Part shown: in pieces, positions 44,548-52,479 of the stretch
Numbering within the stretch: position 1 is the first letter of the stretch
Layout: each line of letters begins with the position of its first letter
Origin: Saccharopolyspora endophytica
GTDB taxonomy: Bacteria > Actinomycetota > Actinomycetes > Mycobacteriales > Pseudonocardiaceae
Assembly (NCBI RefSeq): GCF_018070075.1
Contig: NZ_JAGPXE010000007.1
Location: 62,001 to 126,000, forward strand
DNA length: 64,000 nt
Reading direction: 5' to 3'
Made by a program: the position numbers and the translations under genes
The notes under the pieces: generated by a model
Told to the model about the DNA's origin: nothing
Seen by the model: only the letters and a program-made list of their open reading frames with translations
Databases searched by the model: none

Positions 44548-45431
44548 GCCTGGGTCTCCTCTCGGACGGACTGGAAGATCTCTTCCAGCGAGGCCGGCTG
44601 CGCGCGCAGACCCGAGAGGTCCACGCGACCGTCGGCCCAGGTCAGCAGGGCGTGCAGGTCCTGCTGCAGGTGCGGGGTGCGGATGTCGACGCGGCTGTCG
44701 CGCCGTGTCGCGGTGCCGATCAGCGCCGGCAGGCCGAGGTCTTCCGCGGCGTTGAAGGTGATGCGCGCGTGGTGGTCGGCGAGGACGTCGACCAGTCGTC
44801 CGGCGACCGCGATGCGTCCTTCGTGCATGATCGCCAGCCGGTGCGCGAGGCGTTCGGCCTCCTCGAGGTAGTGCGTGGTCAGCAGCACCGTGGTTCCCGC
44901 GGAGAGCAGGCCGCGCACGAGTTCCCACGTGGTGCGGCGGGACTCGGGGTCCATGCCGACGGTGGGTTCGTCGAGGAACAGCAGGTCGGGTTCGCCGAGC
45001 AGGGCCAGCGCGAGGTCGAGGCGCCGGCGCTCACCGCCGGAGAGCTGCTTGACGCGGACGTCGCGGCGCGGGTCGAGCCCCAGCGCGGCGAGCGTTGCGT
45101 CCACATCGGACTCGGCGGTGCGCATCCGGCGGGCCAGCTCGGCGGTTTCGGCGACCGTGAGGTCTCCGGCGAATCCGCTGTCCTGCAGCATGATCCCGGT
45201 GCGGCTGCGGATCGAGCGGTCGCGCAGCGGGTCGGCGCCGAAGACACGCACCTGCCCCTGCGCCGGGGCCCGGTGGCCCTCGACGGTTTCCAGCACGGTC
45301 GTCTTGCCCGCCCCGTTGGTCCCCAGCAGCGCGAACAGCTCACCGGGCAGGACGTCGAAGTCGACTCCTCGCACCGCCTCGAAATCGCCGTAGCGGCAGC
45401 GCAGGCCGCGGGCTTCGATCACTGGTGTCAT
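44544..45431 (-). CDS. ABC exporter ATP-binding protein
   Basis: 295 aa from ATG at 45431. Walker A is GTNGAGKTTVLE, signature KQLSGGERRRLDLALAL, Walker B LLFLDEPTVGMDP, then a His switch in LLTTHYLEEAERLAH. The C-terminal domain is short. This matches DrrA/daunorubicin-type and multidrug exporter ATPases. Gene order ATPase-permease with a divergent sensor kinase and response regulator resembles LiaFSR- or DesKR-type envelope-stress modules. Confidence 0.9.
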   Translation of the reverse strand: MTPVIEARGLRCRYGDFEAVRGVDFDVLPGELFALLGTNGAGKTTVLETVEGHRAPAQGQVRVFGADPLRDRSIRSRTGIMLQDSGFAGDLTVAETAELARRMRTAESDVDATLAALGLDPRRDVRVKQLSGGERRRLDLALALLGEPDLLFLDEPTVGMDPESRRTTWELVRGLLSAGTTVLLTTHYLEEAERLAHRLAIMHEGRIAVAGRLVDVLADHHARITFNAAEDLGLPALIGTATRRDSRVDIRTPHLQQDLHALLTWADGRVDLSGLRAQPASLEEIFQSVREETQA

Positions 45432-45510
45432 GCGTCCAGCCTGGTCATCCGGGGTTCGCGCCGGTAGAGCGTTCCGTCAGCGCTGCGCGGGTGCGGTGTC
45501 AGCGGATCCG

Positions 45511-45524
45511 ATGACTGATGTCAT
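45511..45524. promoter_or_regulatory. Short palindrome between the ABC exporter and the sensor kinase
   Basis: ATGACTGATGTCAT has a 5-bp inverted repeat (ATGAC/GTCAT) with a 4-nt centre, in the divergent 144-bp region. It could be a response-regulator site. Symmetry and position are all that supports this. Confidence 0.4.
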
Positions 45525-45575
45525 GAGCTCGGCGATCCGGTCCCGCGCAGCGGGCGGATGCACGATGCTGGGGAC

Positions 45576-46754
45576 GTGAACGAGGACCCGACCGAGTTCG
45601 ACCCGCGACGGCTCGCGCGGCTGCGCCGCTACACGTGGTGGTCGATCGTGCCGATGATGCCGGTCTACGCGGTGTTCCCGGCCATCGACCTGGCCACCGG
45701 TGACTACGGCGCGCCCGAGGTCGTGGTGCTCGCGCTGGCCGCGCTGCTGGTCACGGTGGACGGGACGCAGCTGTCGACGCTGCTGATGAGCGGTTTCGGT
45801 CACGGCCCCCGCTACCCGGTCGCGCGCGGGCTGGTGGGCGTCGCCGGGCTGGCCGCCGCGGGCTACGCGATGTCGACGAGCCCGTACGGGCTGTTGTGGG
45901 TGCTTCCGGTCGGCGGGCTGGTGGGCGTGCACGTGGCGCTGGCGACGCCCCGGCTGCGCTGGCCGATCCAGATCGTCGCGCTGGTGGTCACCACCGCGGT
46001 GACGTGGGTGTTCGGCGCGCTCGGCGGCCCGCACCCGATGGTCGGGATGTTCTTCGCCCTCTACGCGATCGTCATCGTGTCGATGATCTCGGCGCTGACG
46101 GTGGGCGTGGTGTGGTTCTGGGACATGGTGCTGACGCTGGATCGCGCCCGGTCGGTCAGCGGCGAGCTGGCGATCGCCCGCGAGCGGCTGCGCTTCGCCG
46201 CCGACCTGCACGACGTGCAGGGCCACCACCTGCAGGCCATCGCGCTGAAGGCCGAGCTCGCCGAACGCCTCGTCGGCAACGACGACGACGCCGCCCGCGC
46301 GCAGGCCGCGGAGGTCGCCGAGCTGGCGCGCACGGCGCTGCGCGACACCCGCGCGGTCGTGCAGGGCTACCGGCGCAGCAACCTGACCGGTGAGCTCACC
46401 AACGCGCGGGAGATCCTGGAAGCTGCGGGCGTGAAGACCGAGGTGCGCGGCGACGCGACGCTGGTCCCGCCACCGCTGCAACCGCTGTTCGGGGCGCTGG
46501 TGCGGGAGGGGACGACCAACATCCTGCGGCACTCCCGAGCGCGGCACTGCACCCTCGACATCGCCGTCGACGGGTCGCGCACCCGCGTGGTCCTGAGCAA
46601 CGACGCGGCGAATCCCGCAGGCGGGCAAGAAGGGTCAGGCATCGACGGGCTGCGGCACCGCTTCGCCACGCTGAACGGACACGTGGACTCCCGCCACGAC
46701 GGCGAGCGCTTCGAACTCATCGGCACGGCCGAGGAACCGGGGGTCGCGCTGTGA
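45576..46754 (+). CDS. Sensor histidine kinase (HisKA_3/NarL partner type)
   Basis: 392 aa from GTG at 45576; an ATG at 45558 adds six residues. Five to six hydrophobic segments lie between about 25 and 180. The HisKA_3 box is RLRFAADLHDVQGHHLQ, with the phosphorylated His near 212. The HATPase part (about 285-380) includes REGTTNILRHSRA and GGQEGSGIDGLRHRF. It signals to the response regulator that overlaps it by 4 nt. The stimulus is unknown, probably envelope or antibiotic stress. Confidence 0.9.
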   Translation: MNEDPTEFDPRRLARLRRYTWWSIVPMMPVYAVFPAIDLATGDYGAPEVVVLALAALLVTVDGTQLSTLLMSGFGHGPRYPVARGLVGVAGLAAAGYAMSTSPYGLLWVLPVGGLVGVHVALATPRLRWPIQIVALVVTTAVTWVFGALGGPHPMVGMFFALYAIVIVSMISALTVGVVWFWDMVLTLDRARSVSGELAIARERLRFAADLHDVQGHHLQAIALKAELAERLVGNDDDAARAQAAEVAELARTALRDTRAVVQGYRRSNLTGELTNAREILEAAGVKTEVRGDATLVPPPLQPLFGALVREGTTNILRHSRARHCTLDIAVDGSRTRVVLSNDAANPAGGQEGSGIDGLRHRFATLNGHVDSRHDGERFELIGTAEEPGVAL

Positions 46755-47347
46755 TCCGCGTGGTGCTGGCCGACGACGAGGACCTGATCAGGGGCGCGCT
46801 GGCCGCGCTGCTGGCGCTGGAGCCGGACCTGGAGGTCGTCGCCCAGTGCAGCAACGGCGTCGAAGCGCTGGAGGCGGTTCGCCTGCACCGCCCGGACATC
46901 GCCGTGCTCGACCTGGAGATGCCCGAGCTCGATGGGGTCGAGGCCGCCAAGCGGCTCACCGGGGAGATCCCGATCGTGCTGGTCACCCGGCACGCGCGGC
47001 CGGGCGTGCTGAAGCGGGCGCTGGCGGCGGGGATTCGCGGTTTCGTCCCGAAGACGACGCCGGCGACCAAGCTCGCGGCGATCCTCCGCGACGTCCAGGC
47101 CGGTGGGCGCTACATCGACCCGGAGATCGCGGCCACGGCCCTGACCGGTGACGCCTGCCCGCTGACCGATCGCGAGCTGGAGCTGCTCCGGCACACCCTC
47201 AAGGGCGGCACCATCGCCGGCATCGCAGCCGAGGTCCACCTCGCCCAGGGCACAGTGCGCAACTACCTGTCGGCGGCCATGACCAAGCTCGACGTCGCCA
47301 CCCGCCACGAAGCCGCCCGCCGAGCCTGGCAAGAGGGCTGGATCTGA
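46751..47347 (+). CDS. NarL/LuxR-type response regulator
   Basis: 198 aa from GTG at 46751, sharing GTGA with the kinase stop. The receiver has DDEDLIRGAL and the phospho-acceptor Asp54 (VLDLEMPELDG), and Lys in FVPKTTPATKL. The C-terminal LuxR HTH is LTDRELELLRHTLKGGTIAGIAAEVHLAQGTVRNYLSAAMTKL. It likely regulates the ABC exporter next door. Three large palindromes follow its stop codon. Confidence 0.93.
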   Translation: MIRVVLADDEDLIRGALAALLALEPDLEVVAQCSNGVEALEAVRLHRPDIAVLDLEMPELDGVEAAKRLTGEIPIVLVTRHARPGVLKRALAAGIRGFVPKTTPATKLAAILRDVQAGGRYIDPEIAATALTGDACPLTDRELELLRHTLKGGTIAGIAAEVHLAQGTVRNYLSAAMTKLDVATRHEAARRAWQEGWI

Positions 47348-47358
47348 CCCCACCCCAT

Positions 47359-47380
47359 TCGAATTTCGCGCGAAATTCGA
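47359..47380. repeat. 22-bp palindrome, copy 1 of 3
   Basis: TCGAATTTCGC followed directly by its exact reverse complement, 12 nt after the response regulator stop codon. The other two copies are at 47439-47462 and 47478-47499. Confidence 0.9.
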
Positions 47381-47438
47381 CCCAACCCACCCCCAAGACA
47401 CCCTGACCTGGGGATACACGCCCGGGCGCGTGGGGGGA

Positions 47439-47462
47439 TTCGAATTTCGCGCGAAATTTGAA
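47439..47462. repeat. 24-bp palindrome, copy 2 of 3
   Basis: Same core GAATTTCGC/GCGAAATTT with one G-T position and extended TT/AA ends. The centre is at 47450/47451, 81 bp from copy 1. Confidence 0.88.
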
Positions 47463-47477
47463 CCCGGAAGATCCCGG

Positions 47478-47499
47478 TCGAATTTCGCGCGAAATTCGA
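47478..47499. repeat. 22-bp palindrome, copy 3 of 3
   Basis: Identical to copy 1 (TCGAATTTCGC with its reverse complement), centre at 47488/47489, 10 nt before the stop of the convergent lysine aminotransferase gene. Confidence 0.9.
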
Positions 47500-47508
47500 A
47501 TGGTTCAC

Positions 47509-48861
47509 TCAGGTGAGGGACGTGAGGGTCTTCCGGAGGGCTGCGACGGCGTCGAGGATCTCCTCCGGGCGGGCCGAGAGCGGCGGCCGGGCGCGCAGCG
47601 AGTCCGGCCCGGACGGCAGGAACAGCGTCCGGTGCTGGTCCCGCGCGATCTCCAGGGCTCGGGCGCGGTGGTCCGGGTCGCGGAAGCTGATGGCGCACAT
47701 CAGGCCCCGGCCGCGCGGCGAGTGGATCAGGAACGGGAACTCGGCGGCGAGGTCCCGCAGCTCGCCCAGCAGGAGCTGTCCCATGGCGCGGCTGTGGGCG
47801 AACAGGTCGTCGGCCTCGATGACCTCCAGGATCCGGGTCGCCCGGACCATGTCGGTCAGCGAACCGCCCCAGGTGGAGCTGATGCGGCTGGGCTCGCGGA
47901 AGGCGTTGTCGGCGACGTCGAGCACCCGGCGACCGCCCATGACCCCGCAGACCTGCAGCCGCTTGCCGAAGGCGACGAGGTCGGGTTCCAGACCCAGCGC
48001 CTGGTGCGCCCACGCCTGACCGGTCAGCGCACCGGTCTGCACCTCGTCGGCGACGGTGAGCACGTCGTGCTCGACGCACAACCGCTGCACCGCCTGCAGG
48101 AACTGCGGGCGCAGGTGCCGGTCGCCGCCCTCGCCCTGGATGGGCTCGTAGACGAAGCAGGCGATCTCGGCGCCGTAGCGGCGCAGCGCCGCCTCGGCCG
48201 CGCCCAGCGCCTGGACCTCTTCGGGCAGCAGCTCAGCGGTGTCCCACCGCTCACCGGGCTCGATGGCCGGGCTGGGGATCCGCGGCCAGTCGAACATCGG
48301 GTAGTCGCGGATCTTGGACGGGTCGGTGTTGGTCAGCGACAGCGTGTACCCGCTGCGCCCATGGAACGCCTTCTCCAGGTGCATCACGCGGCTGCCGCGC
48401 ACGGCGACCCCGCGTCGCGCGTTGACCTTGGTCTTCCAGTCGAAGGCGACCTTGAGCGCGTTCTCCACGGCGAGGGTGCCGCCGTCGATGAAGAACAGCA
48501 GCGGGAGCTCCGGGACCCCGACGACCCGCTGGAAGGTCTCGGCGAAGCGCGCCTGCTCATCGGTGGCGAAGTCGGGGTTGGACGGCTTGACCCGCGAGAC
48601 GCGCAGCAGCGCGGCCTCGAACTCCGGCGTGCGCAGGCCGGGGTGCCCGTGCCCGAGCGGCGCGGAGCTGAAGAACATCGTCAGGTCGAGGTACTCGGTG
48701 CCGTCGCGCACGTCGCGCAGGCGGCAGCCCTCGCCGGCGTCGAGATCGACGACGATGTCCATCAGATCGCCGGTGACCTGCGCTTTCAGCGCGGCTACGG
48801 GGTCGGTTCCGGCCCGCTGGGCGGGGACTGCGGTCGAAACGGTCTCGTGCTGAGCGGTCAT
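47509..48861 (-). CDS. lat: L-lysine 6-aminotransferase
   Basis: 450 aa from ATG at 48861. It is a class III PLP aminotransferase: EPDLVAFGKRLQVCG contains the Schiff-base Lys300, the same residue number as in the M. tuberculosis enzyme. DEVQTGALTGQAWAHQ, FFIDGGTLAVENALKVAFDWKTKVN and GEGGDRHLRP agree with that subgroup. It converts lysine to an aldehyde that cyclises to piperideine-6-carboxylate, used in cephamycin synthesis or lysine catabolism. No beta-lactam genes or Lrp regulator are adjacent, so the catabolic or stress role is preferred. Confidence 0.92.
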   Translation of the reverse strand: MTAQHETVSTAVPAQRAGTDPVAALKAQVTGDLMDIVVDLDAGEGCRLRDVRDGTEYLDLTMFFSSAPLGHGHPGLRTPEFEAALLRVSRVKPSNPDFATDEQARFAETFQRVVGVPELPLLFFIDGGTLAVENALKVAFDWKTKVNARRGVAVRGSRVMHLEKAFHGRSGYTLSLTNTDPSKIRDYPMFDWPRIPSPAIEPGERWDTAELLPEEVQALGAAEAALRRYGAEIACFVYEPIQGEGGDRHLRPQFLQAVQRLCVEHDVLTVADEVQTGALTGQAWAHQALGLEPDLVAFGKRLQVCGVMGGRRVLDVADNAFREPSRISSTWGGSLTDMVRATRILEVIEADDLFAHSRAMGQLLLGELRDLAAEFPFLIHSPRGRGLMCAISFRDPDHRARALEIARDQHRTLFLPSGPDSLRARPPLSARPEEILDAVAALRKTLTSLT

Positions 48862-49024
48862 GATTCGGCCTCCCGGCTGCGTGTGCGCGGGTCTCACGTA
48901 CACAACAAGAATTACACAGGAAGCCGTGGTTCGAGCAAGATACTTCAGCTGATCGTCCGCATGAACGAAAGATATTCTTCTGCTCCGGGTGCACTCCACC
49001 CCTGGAGCAGAAGAATCCGCGGAA

Positions 49025-49804
49025 TCAGCCGACGCGGCCGACGCCTCCGAAGAGGTAGACGGGCTTGGGCGTCTCGCCTTCGGCGTCCGGGCGCCACTGC
49101 GAGCAGCTGACCACGCCGGGCTCCAGCAGCTCGGTGCCCGCGAACAGGCCCTCGATCTCGGCGGCGGTGCGCGCCCGGATCGGCGTGCCGCCGCGCTCGG
49201 TCGTCTCCCGCATCGCGCGCAGCATCGGCTCGCCGTGCACCTCGGCGGAGGAGTGCGTGAGCACCAGGAAGCTGCCCTCGGGCAGCGCGTCGACCAGCTC
49301 GCGCACCACCCGGTACGCCTCCTCGTCGTCCATCAGGTGGTTGACCACGCCGAGCATCATCAGACCGATCGGCTTGCTGAAGTCCAGGGTCCGCTTGGCC
49401 GCCTCGATGATCTCCCCGGGTCGCCGCATGTCGGCGTCGAGGTAGTCGGTCGTACCCTCGGGAGTGCTGGTCAGCAGCGCGCGGGCGTGCGCGAGCACGG
49501 TCGGGTCGTTGTCGACGTAGACGATGCGGCTCTCGGGAGCGAGGCGCTGGGCGACCTCGTGGGTGTTGTTGGCGGTCGGCAGACCGGTTCCGACGTCGAG
49601 GAACTGCCGCAGGCCCTCGGTCTCCACCAGCCGGCGCACGGCGCGCACGAGGAACGCGCGCTCGGCGCGGGCGCCCTCAGGGATGTCCGGAATGTGCGCG
49701 ATCACGGCGTCCCCGGCCTCGCGATCGACCGCGTAGTGGTCCTTGCCGCCGAGCCAGTAGTTCCAGATCCGCGCCGACTGCGGCGTGCTGATGTCGATCT
49801 CCAC
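49025..49804 (-). CDS. SAM-dependent methyltransferase, DUF574/SCO-type family
   Basis: 259 aa from GTG at 49804, with GGAGGGAG 8 nt upstream; a longer frame to 50254 overlaps the TetR gene. Family signature STPQSARIWNYWLGGKDHYAVDREAGDAV at the N-terminus, the SAM motif FLDVGTGLPTANNTHEVAQ, and the acidic VYVDNDPTVLAHARALL. Actinobacteria, especially Streptomyces and relatives, carry dozens of these; substrates are unknown. It diverges from a TetR regulator. Confidence 0.9.
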   Translation of the reverse strand: MEIDISTPQSARIWNYWLGGKDHYAVDREAGDAVIAHIPDIPEGARAERAFLVRAVRRLVETEGLRQFLDVGTGLPTANNTHEVAQRLAPESRIVYVDNDPTVLAHARALLTSTPEGTTDYLDADMRRPGEIIEAAKRTLDFSKPIGLMMLGVVNHLMDDEEAYRVVRELVDALPEGSFLVLTHSSAEVHGEPMLRAMRETTERGGTPIRARTAAEIEGLFAGTELLEPGVVSCSQWRPDAEGETPKPVYLFGGVGRVG

Positions 49805-49888
49805 CGCTTCCAGCTCCCTCCACTGTGGTGCCGTGAATCCTACGCGGGAGAGGTCACGCGGAAGGGTCGTGCCGATATCCTCTGCGAC

Positions 49889-50431
49889 ATGGCCAGAAGG
49901 TCCGGATCCCAGACGCGCGAGGCGATCCGCGACGCCGCGACCCGGCTGTTCACCGAGCACGGTTACGCCGACACCTCGGTCCGCGACATCGCCTCGCTGG
50001 CCGCCACCGATCCGGCCCTGGTGATCCGGCACTTCGGCAGCAAGGAGCTGCTGTTCCTGGACACCATGCACCTGAGCATCGACGACGAACCGCTGCTGAA
50101 CGTGCCGCTGGAACGGCTGGGCTCGCGGTTCGTCGAGGTGCTGCTCGACTCCGACAGCCGCAGCCGCGCGATCTACCTGGCGATGGTGCAGGGCAGCGGC
50201 AACCCGCAGATCGCCGCGCGACTGCGCGAGACCCACGAGACCTCGTTCGTCCAACCGCTGCGGGTGCGGATGCGCGGCCCGGACGCCGAGGACCGCGCCC
50301 GCTCGGCCGCAGCCCTGGTGGGCGGCCTGCTCTACGCGCTGTGGGTGGTCGGCGACCAGCAGCTGGCCGCCGACCGAGCCGGCCTGGTCGAGCGCTACGG
50401 GGAACTCCTGCAGCGACTGCTCACGCCGTGA
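49889..50431 (+). CDS. TetR family transcriptional regulator
   Basis: 180 aa from ATG at 49889. The HTH is SGSQTREAIRDAATRLFTEHGYADTS, VRDIASLAATDPALVIRHFGSKELLF. The C-terminal domain is the TetR_C type seen in small regulators. It ends at the converging short-chain dehydrogenase gene (no gap), which has a perfect 21-bp operator in its promoter. It is the closest candidate repressor for that gene. Confidence 0.9.
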   Translation: MARRSGSQTREAIRDAATRLFTEHGYADTSVRDIASLAATDPALVIRHFGSKELLFLDTMHLSIDDEPLLNVPLERLGSRFVEVLLDSDSRSRAIYLAMVQGSGNPQIAARLRETHETSFVQPLRVRMRGPDAEDRARSAAALVGGLLYALWVVGDQQLAADRAGLVERYGELLQRLLTP

Positions 50432-51439
50432 TCACTGCACCGACCAGCCGCCGTCGGAGGGCAGGATCGCGCCGTTGAGGTTCACCCCGTCGTCGCTGAG
50501 CAGGAACGTGATCGAGGCGGCCAGCTGCGGCGCCGTCGCCACCGGCGGCATCAGCCCCATGAACCCGCCCGTGCGCTGCTTTCCGAACTCCGACATGTCC
50601 CCGATCGACGCGCTGATGCCGGTGGCCACGCCACCCGGAGCGACCGCGTTGACCCGGATGCCCGACGGCCCGTACATGAAGGCGGTGTTGCGGGTGATGC
50701 CGAGAACCGCGTGCTTGGAGGCGGTGTAGGCGACCCCGGCGGCGTTGCCGCGCAGCGAGGCCTCGGAGGCGACGTTGACGATCGAGCCGCTGCCGGCCGC
50801 CAGCATCGACGGCAGCGCGGCGCGCGTGAGCCGCATCAGGCCGTCGACGTTGACCCGGAAGGCGCGTTCCCAGACGGCGTCGTCGAGTTCGTGCAGCGGG
50901 CTGAAGTCGTCCATGACTCCCGCGACGTTGGCGAGCCCGTCGATGCGCTCGCCCGCGGCGACGATGATCCGCTCGACGTCGGCCGCCTGCGAGATGTCCC
51001 CGGCCACGGTGACCGCGCCGGGCAGCTCGGCCGCGAGTTCGTCGAGCGGACCGGCGTTGATGTCGGCGGCGACGACCCGGCCGCCCTCGCGCGCGATGCG
51101 CGAGGCGGTGGCACGCCCGATGCCGGAGGCGGCACCGGTGACGATGACGGTCTTGCCCTCGAAGCGGCCGGGCACGAGGCGCTCCTGCCAGCCGGGCACG
51201 ACGCCCTCGACCTCCGGCATGACCCCGCCGTTGGCCCGCAGCACCAGGTCGTCGACGGCCTCGCGGCTGAACGCGCCCTGGCTGAGCTCGACCAACTGCT
51301 CCAGCGGCATCCCGCTCACCGGCGCCAGCGCCTCGGCGTCGCGGCCGGAACCGGCCAGCAGCTCCTCGATCAGCGGCCTTCCCTCGGGGTGGTCGAGCCA
51401 CTCCCCGATCGAGCTCCTACCGCTCAGCACGTCACCCAC
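50432..51439 (-). CDS. Short-chain dehydrogenase with an N-terminal helical extension
   Basis: 335 aa from GTG at 51439, with GGAGGT 5 nt upstream. Residues about 93-335 are a classical SDR: TGAASGIGRATA (TGxxxGxG), NVAGV, active-site SIVNVASEASLRGNAAGVAYTASKHAV (YxxxK). The first 90 residues (SSIGEWLDHPEGRPLIEELL, GMPLEQLVELSQGAFSREAV) are a separate helical part. From memory it resembles the small tail at the C-terminus of some actinobacterial beta-glucosidases. Fusion to an SDR is unusual. Substrate unknown. Confidence 0.85.
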   Translation of the reverse strand: MGDVLSGRSSIGEWLDHPEGRPLIEELLAGSGRDAEALAPVSGMPLEQLVELSQGAFSREAVDDLVLRANGGVMPEVEGVVPGWQERLVPGRFEGKTVIVTGAASGIGRATASRIAREGGRVVAADINAGPLDELAAELPGAVTVAGDISQAADVERIIVAAGERIDGLANVAGVMDDFSPLHELDDAVWERAFRVNVDGLMRLTRAALPSMLAAGSGSIVNVASEASLRGNAAGVAYTASKHAVLGITRNTAFMYGPSGIRVNAVAPGGVATGISASIGDMSEFGKQRTGGFMGLMPPVATAPQLAASITFLLSDDGVNLNGAILPSDGGWSVQ

Positions 51440-51456
51440 CGCGCACCTCCACAAGC

Positions 51457-51477
51457 GAAGTCAACACTGTTGACTTC
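51457..51477. promoter_or_regulatory. Perfect 21-bp palindromic operator upstream of the SDR gene
   Basis: GAAGTCAACA (51457-51466) and TGTTGACTTC (51468-51477) are exact reverse complements around a single C. It lies 18 nt before the GTG start, overlapping any core promoter, so bound repressor would block transcription. The TetR at 49889-50431 is the probable ligand. Confidence 0.75.
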
Positions 51478-51578
51478 ACTCTACCCGGGCCCCGCACACC
51501 CCTGACCAGGCAACACCGGACCGACACCACAACCACCCCGACGCCCCAACCCGGAACACCGCCGTAATCCGCCGCCGG

Positions 51579-51595
51579 AAAACTGCCGTAATCCG
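51579..51595. repeat. Short intergenic repeat motif
   Basis: AAAACTGCCGTAATCCG, with a second GCCGTAATCCG at 51561-51571. Resembles sequences at 28436 and 31434. It lies in the 149-bp gap between two minus-strand SDR genes. Confidence 0.4.
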
Positions 51596-51626
51596 TCGCG
51601 GCTCCGGGGGCGGGGTGTGGCGGTGG

Positions 51627-52355
51627 TCAGTTGATGCCGCCGTTGGCGCGGAGGACCTGGCCGTTGACCCAGCGGCCGTCCGGACCGGCGAGGAAGGCCG
51701 TGACCGCGGCGATGTCGGCCGGGGTGCCGAGACGTTCCAGCGGGGGCTGGGCGGCGAGGCGGTCGACCGTCTCCTGGTCCTTGCCCTCGAAGAACAGGTC
51801 GGTGGCCGTCGGCCCGGGAGCCACGGTGTTGACCGTGATGTCGCGGCCGCGCAGCTCGCGGGCCAGCACCATCGTCATCGCCTCGACGGCTCCCTTGGTC
51901 GCCGTGTAGGGGCTGTAGGTCGGGAAGGCCAGGCCGACGACCGAGCTGGAGAAGGTGATCAGCGCTCCGCCCTCGCGGATGCGGCGGGCCGCCTGCTGAG
52001 CGACGGCGAAGGCGCCCCGGACGTTGGTCCGGTACACGTCGTCGAGGACGGACAGGTGCAGGTCGACGACCGCGGACAGCGCCATCTTCCCGGCCGCGTG
52101 CACGACGACGTCCACCCCGCCGAACTCGGCCTCGGCGGTGTCGAACATCGCGGCCACCGCCTGCTCGTCGGCGACGTCGGCCTGGACGGCGATCGCGCGC
52201 CCGCCCGCCGCCTCGACGGCCCGCACGGCGTCCTCCGCGAGCCGCTCGTTGCCCGCATAACCTGCGACGACCGCGAAGCCGTCCGCGGCGAGCCGGGTGA
52301 CGACGTCGCGGCCGATGCCGCGCGAACCGCCGGTGACGATGGCTGTGCGTGTCAT
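51627..52355 (-). CDS. Short-chain dehydrogenase/reductase (FabG-like)
   Basis: 242 aa from ATG at 52355. Classical SDR: AIVTGGSRGIGRDV (cofactor loop), catalytic SSSVVGLAFPTYSPYTATKGAVEAM (Ser, Tyr, Lys) and a C-terminal NGQVLRANGGIN. Resembles 3-oxoacyl-ACP reductase and related oxidoreductases; the true substrate is unknown. It diverges from the XRE/MmyB regulator, a common actinobacterial layout in which that regulator controls the SDR. Confidence 0.9.
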   Translation of the reverse strand: MTRTAIVTGGSRGIGRDVVTRLAADGFAVVAGYAGNERLAEDAVRAVEAAGGRAIAVQADVADEQAVAAMFDTAEAEFGGVDVVVHAAGKMALSAVVDLHLSVLDDVYRTNVRGAFAVAQQAARRIREGGALITFSSSVVGLAFPTYSPYTATKGAVEAMTMVLARELRGRDITVNTVAPGPTATDLFFEGKDQETVDRLAAQPPLERLGTPADIAAVTAFLAGPDGRWVNGQVLRANGGIN

Positions 52356-52479
52356 GGTGTTCCTCTCGTCGGTGACGAGAACCAGCCTGCGGCGCGGCAC
52401 CGGGACCATCCAGTTGCCGCTGACCCGGGGGTCACCGTCCCCTGGCTCGGCTCCGGTCGTCCGGCGGAGACTGGACGGC

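Noticed and set aside
47359..47499. Three palindromes as a mini CRISPR array
   Set aside because: Spacing is uneven (58 and 15 bp), each repeat is fully palindromic and no cas genes are present.
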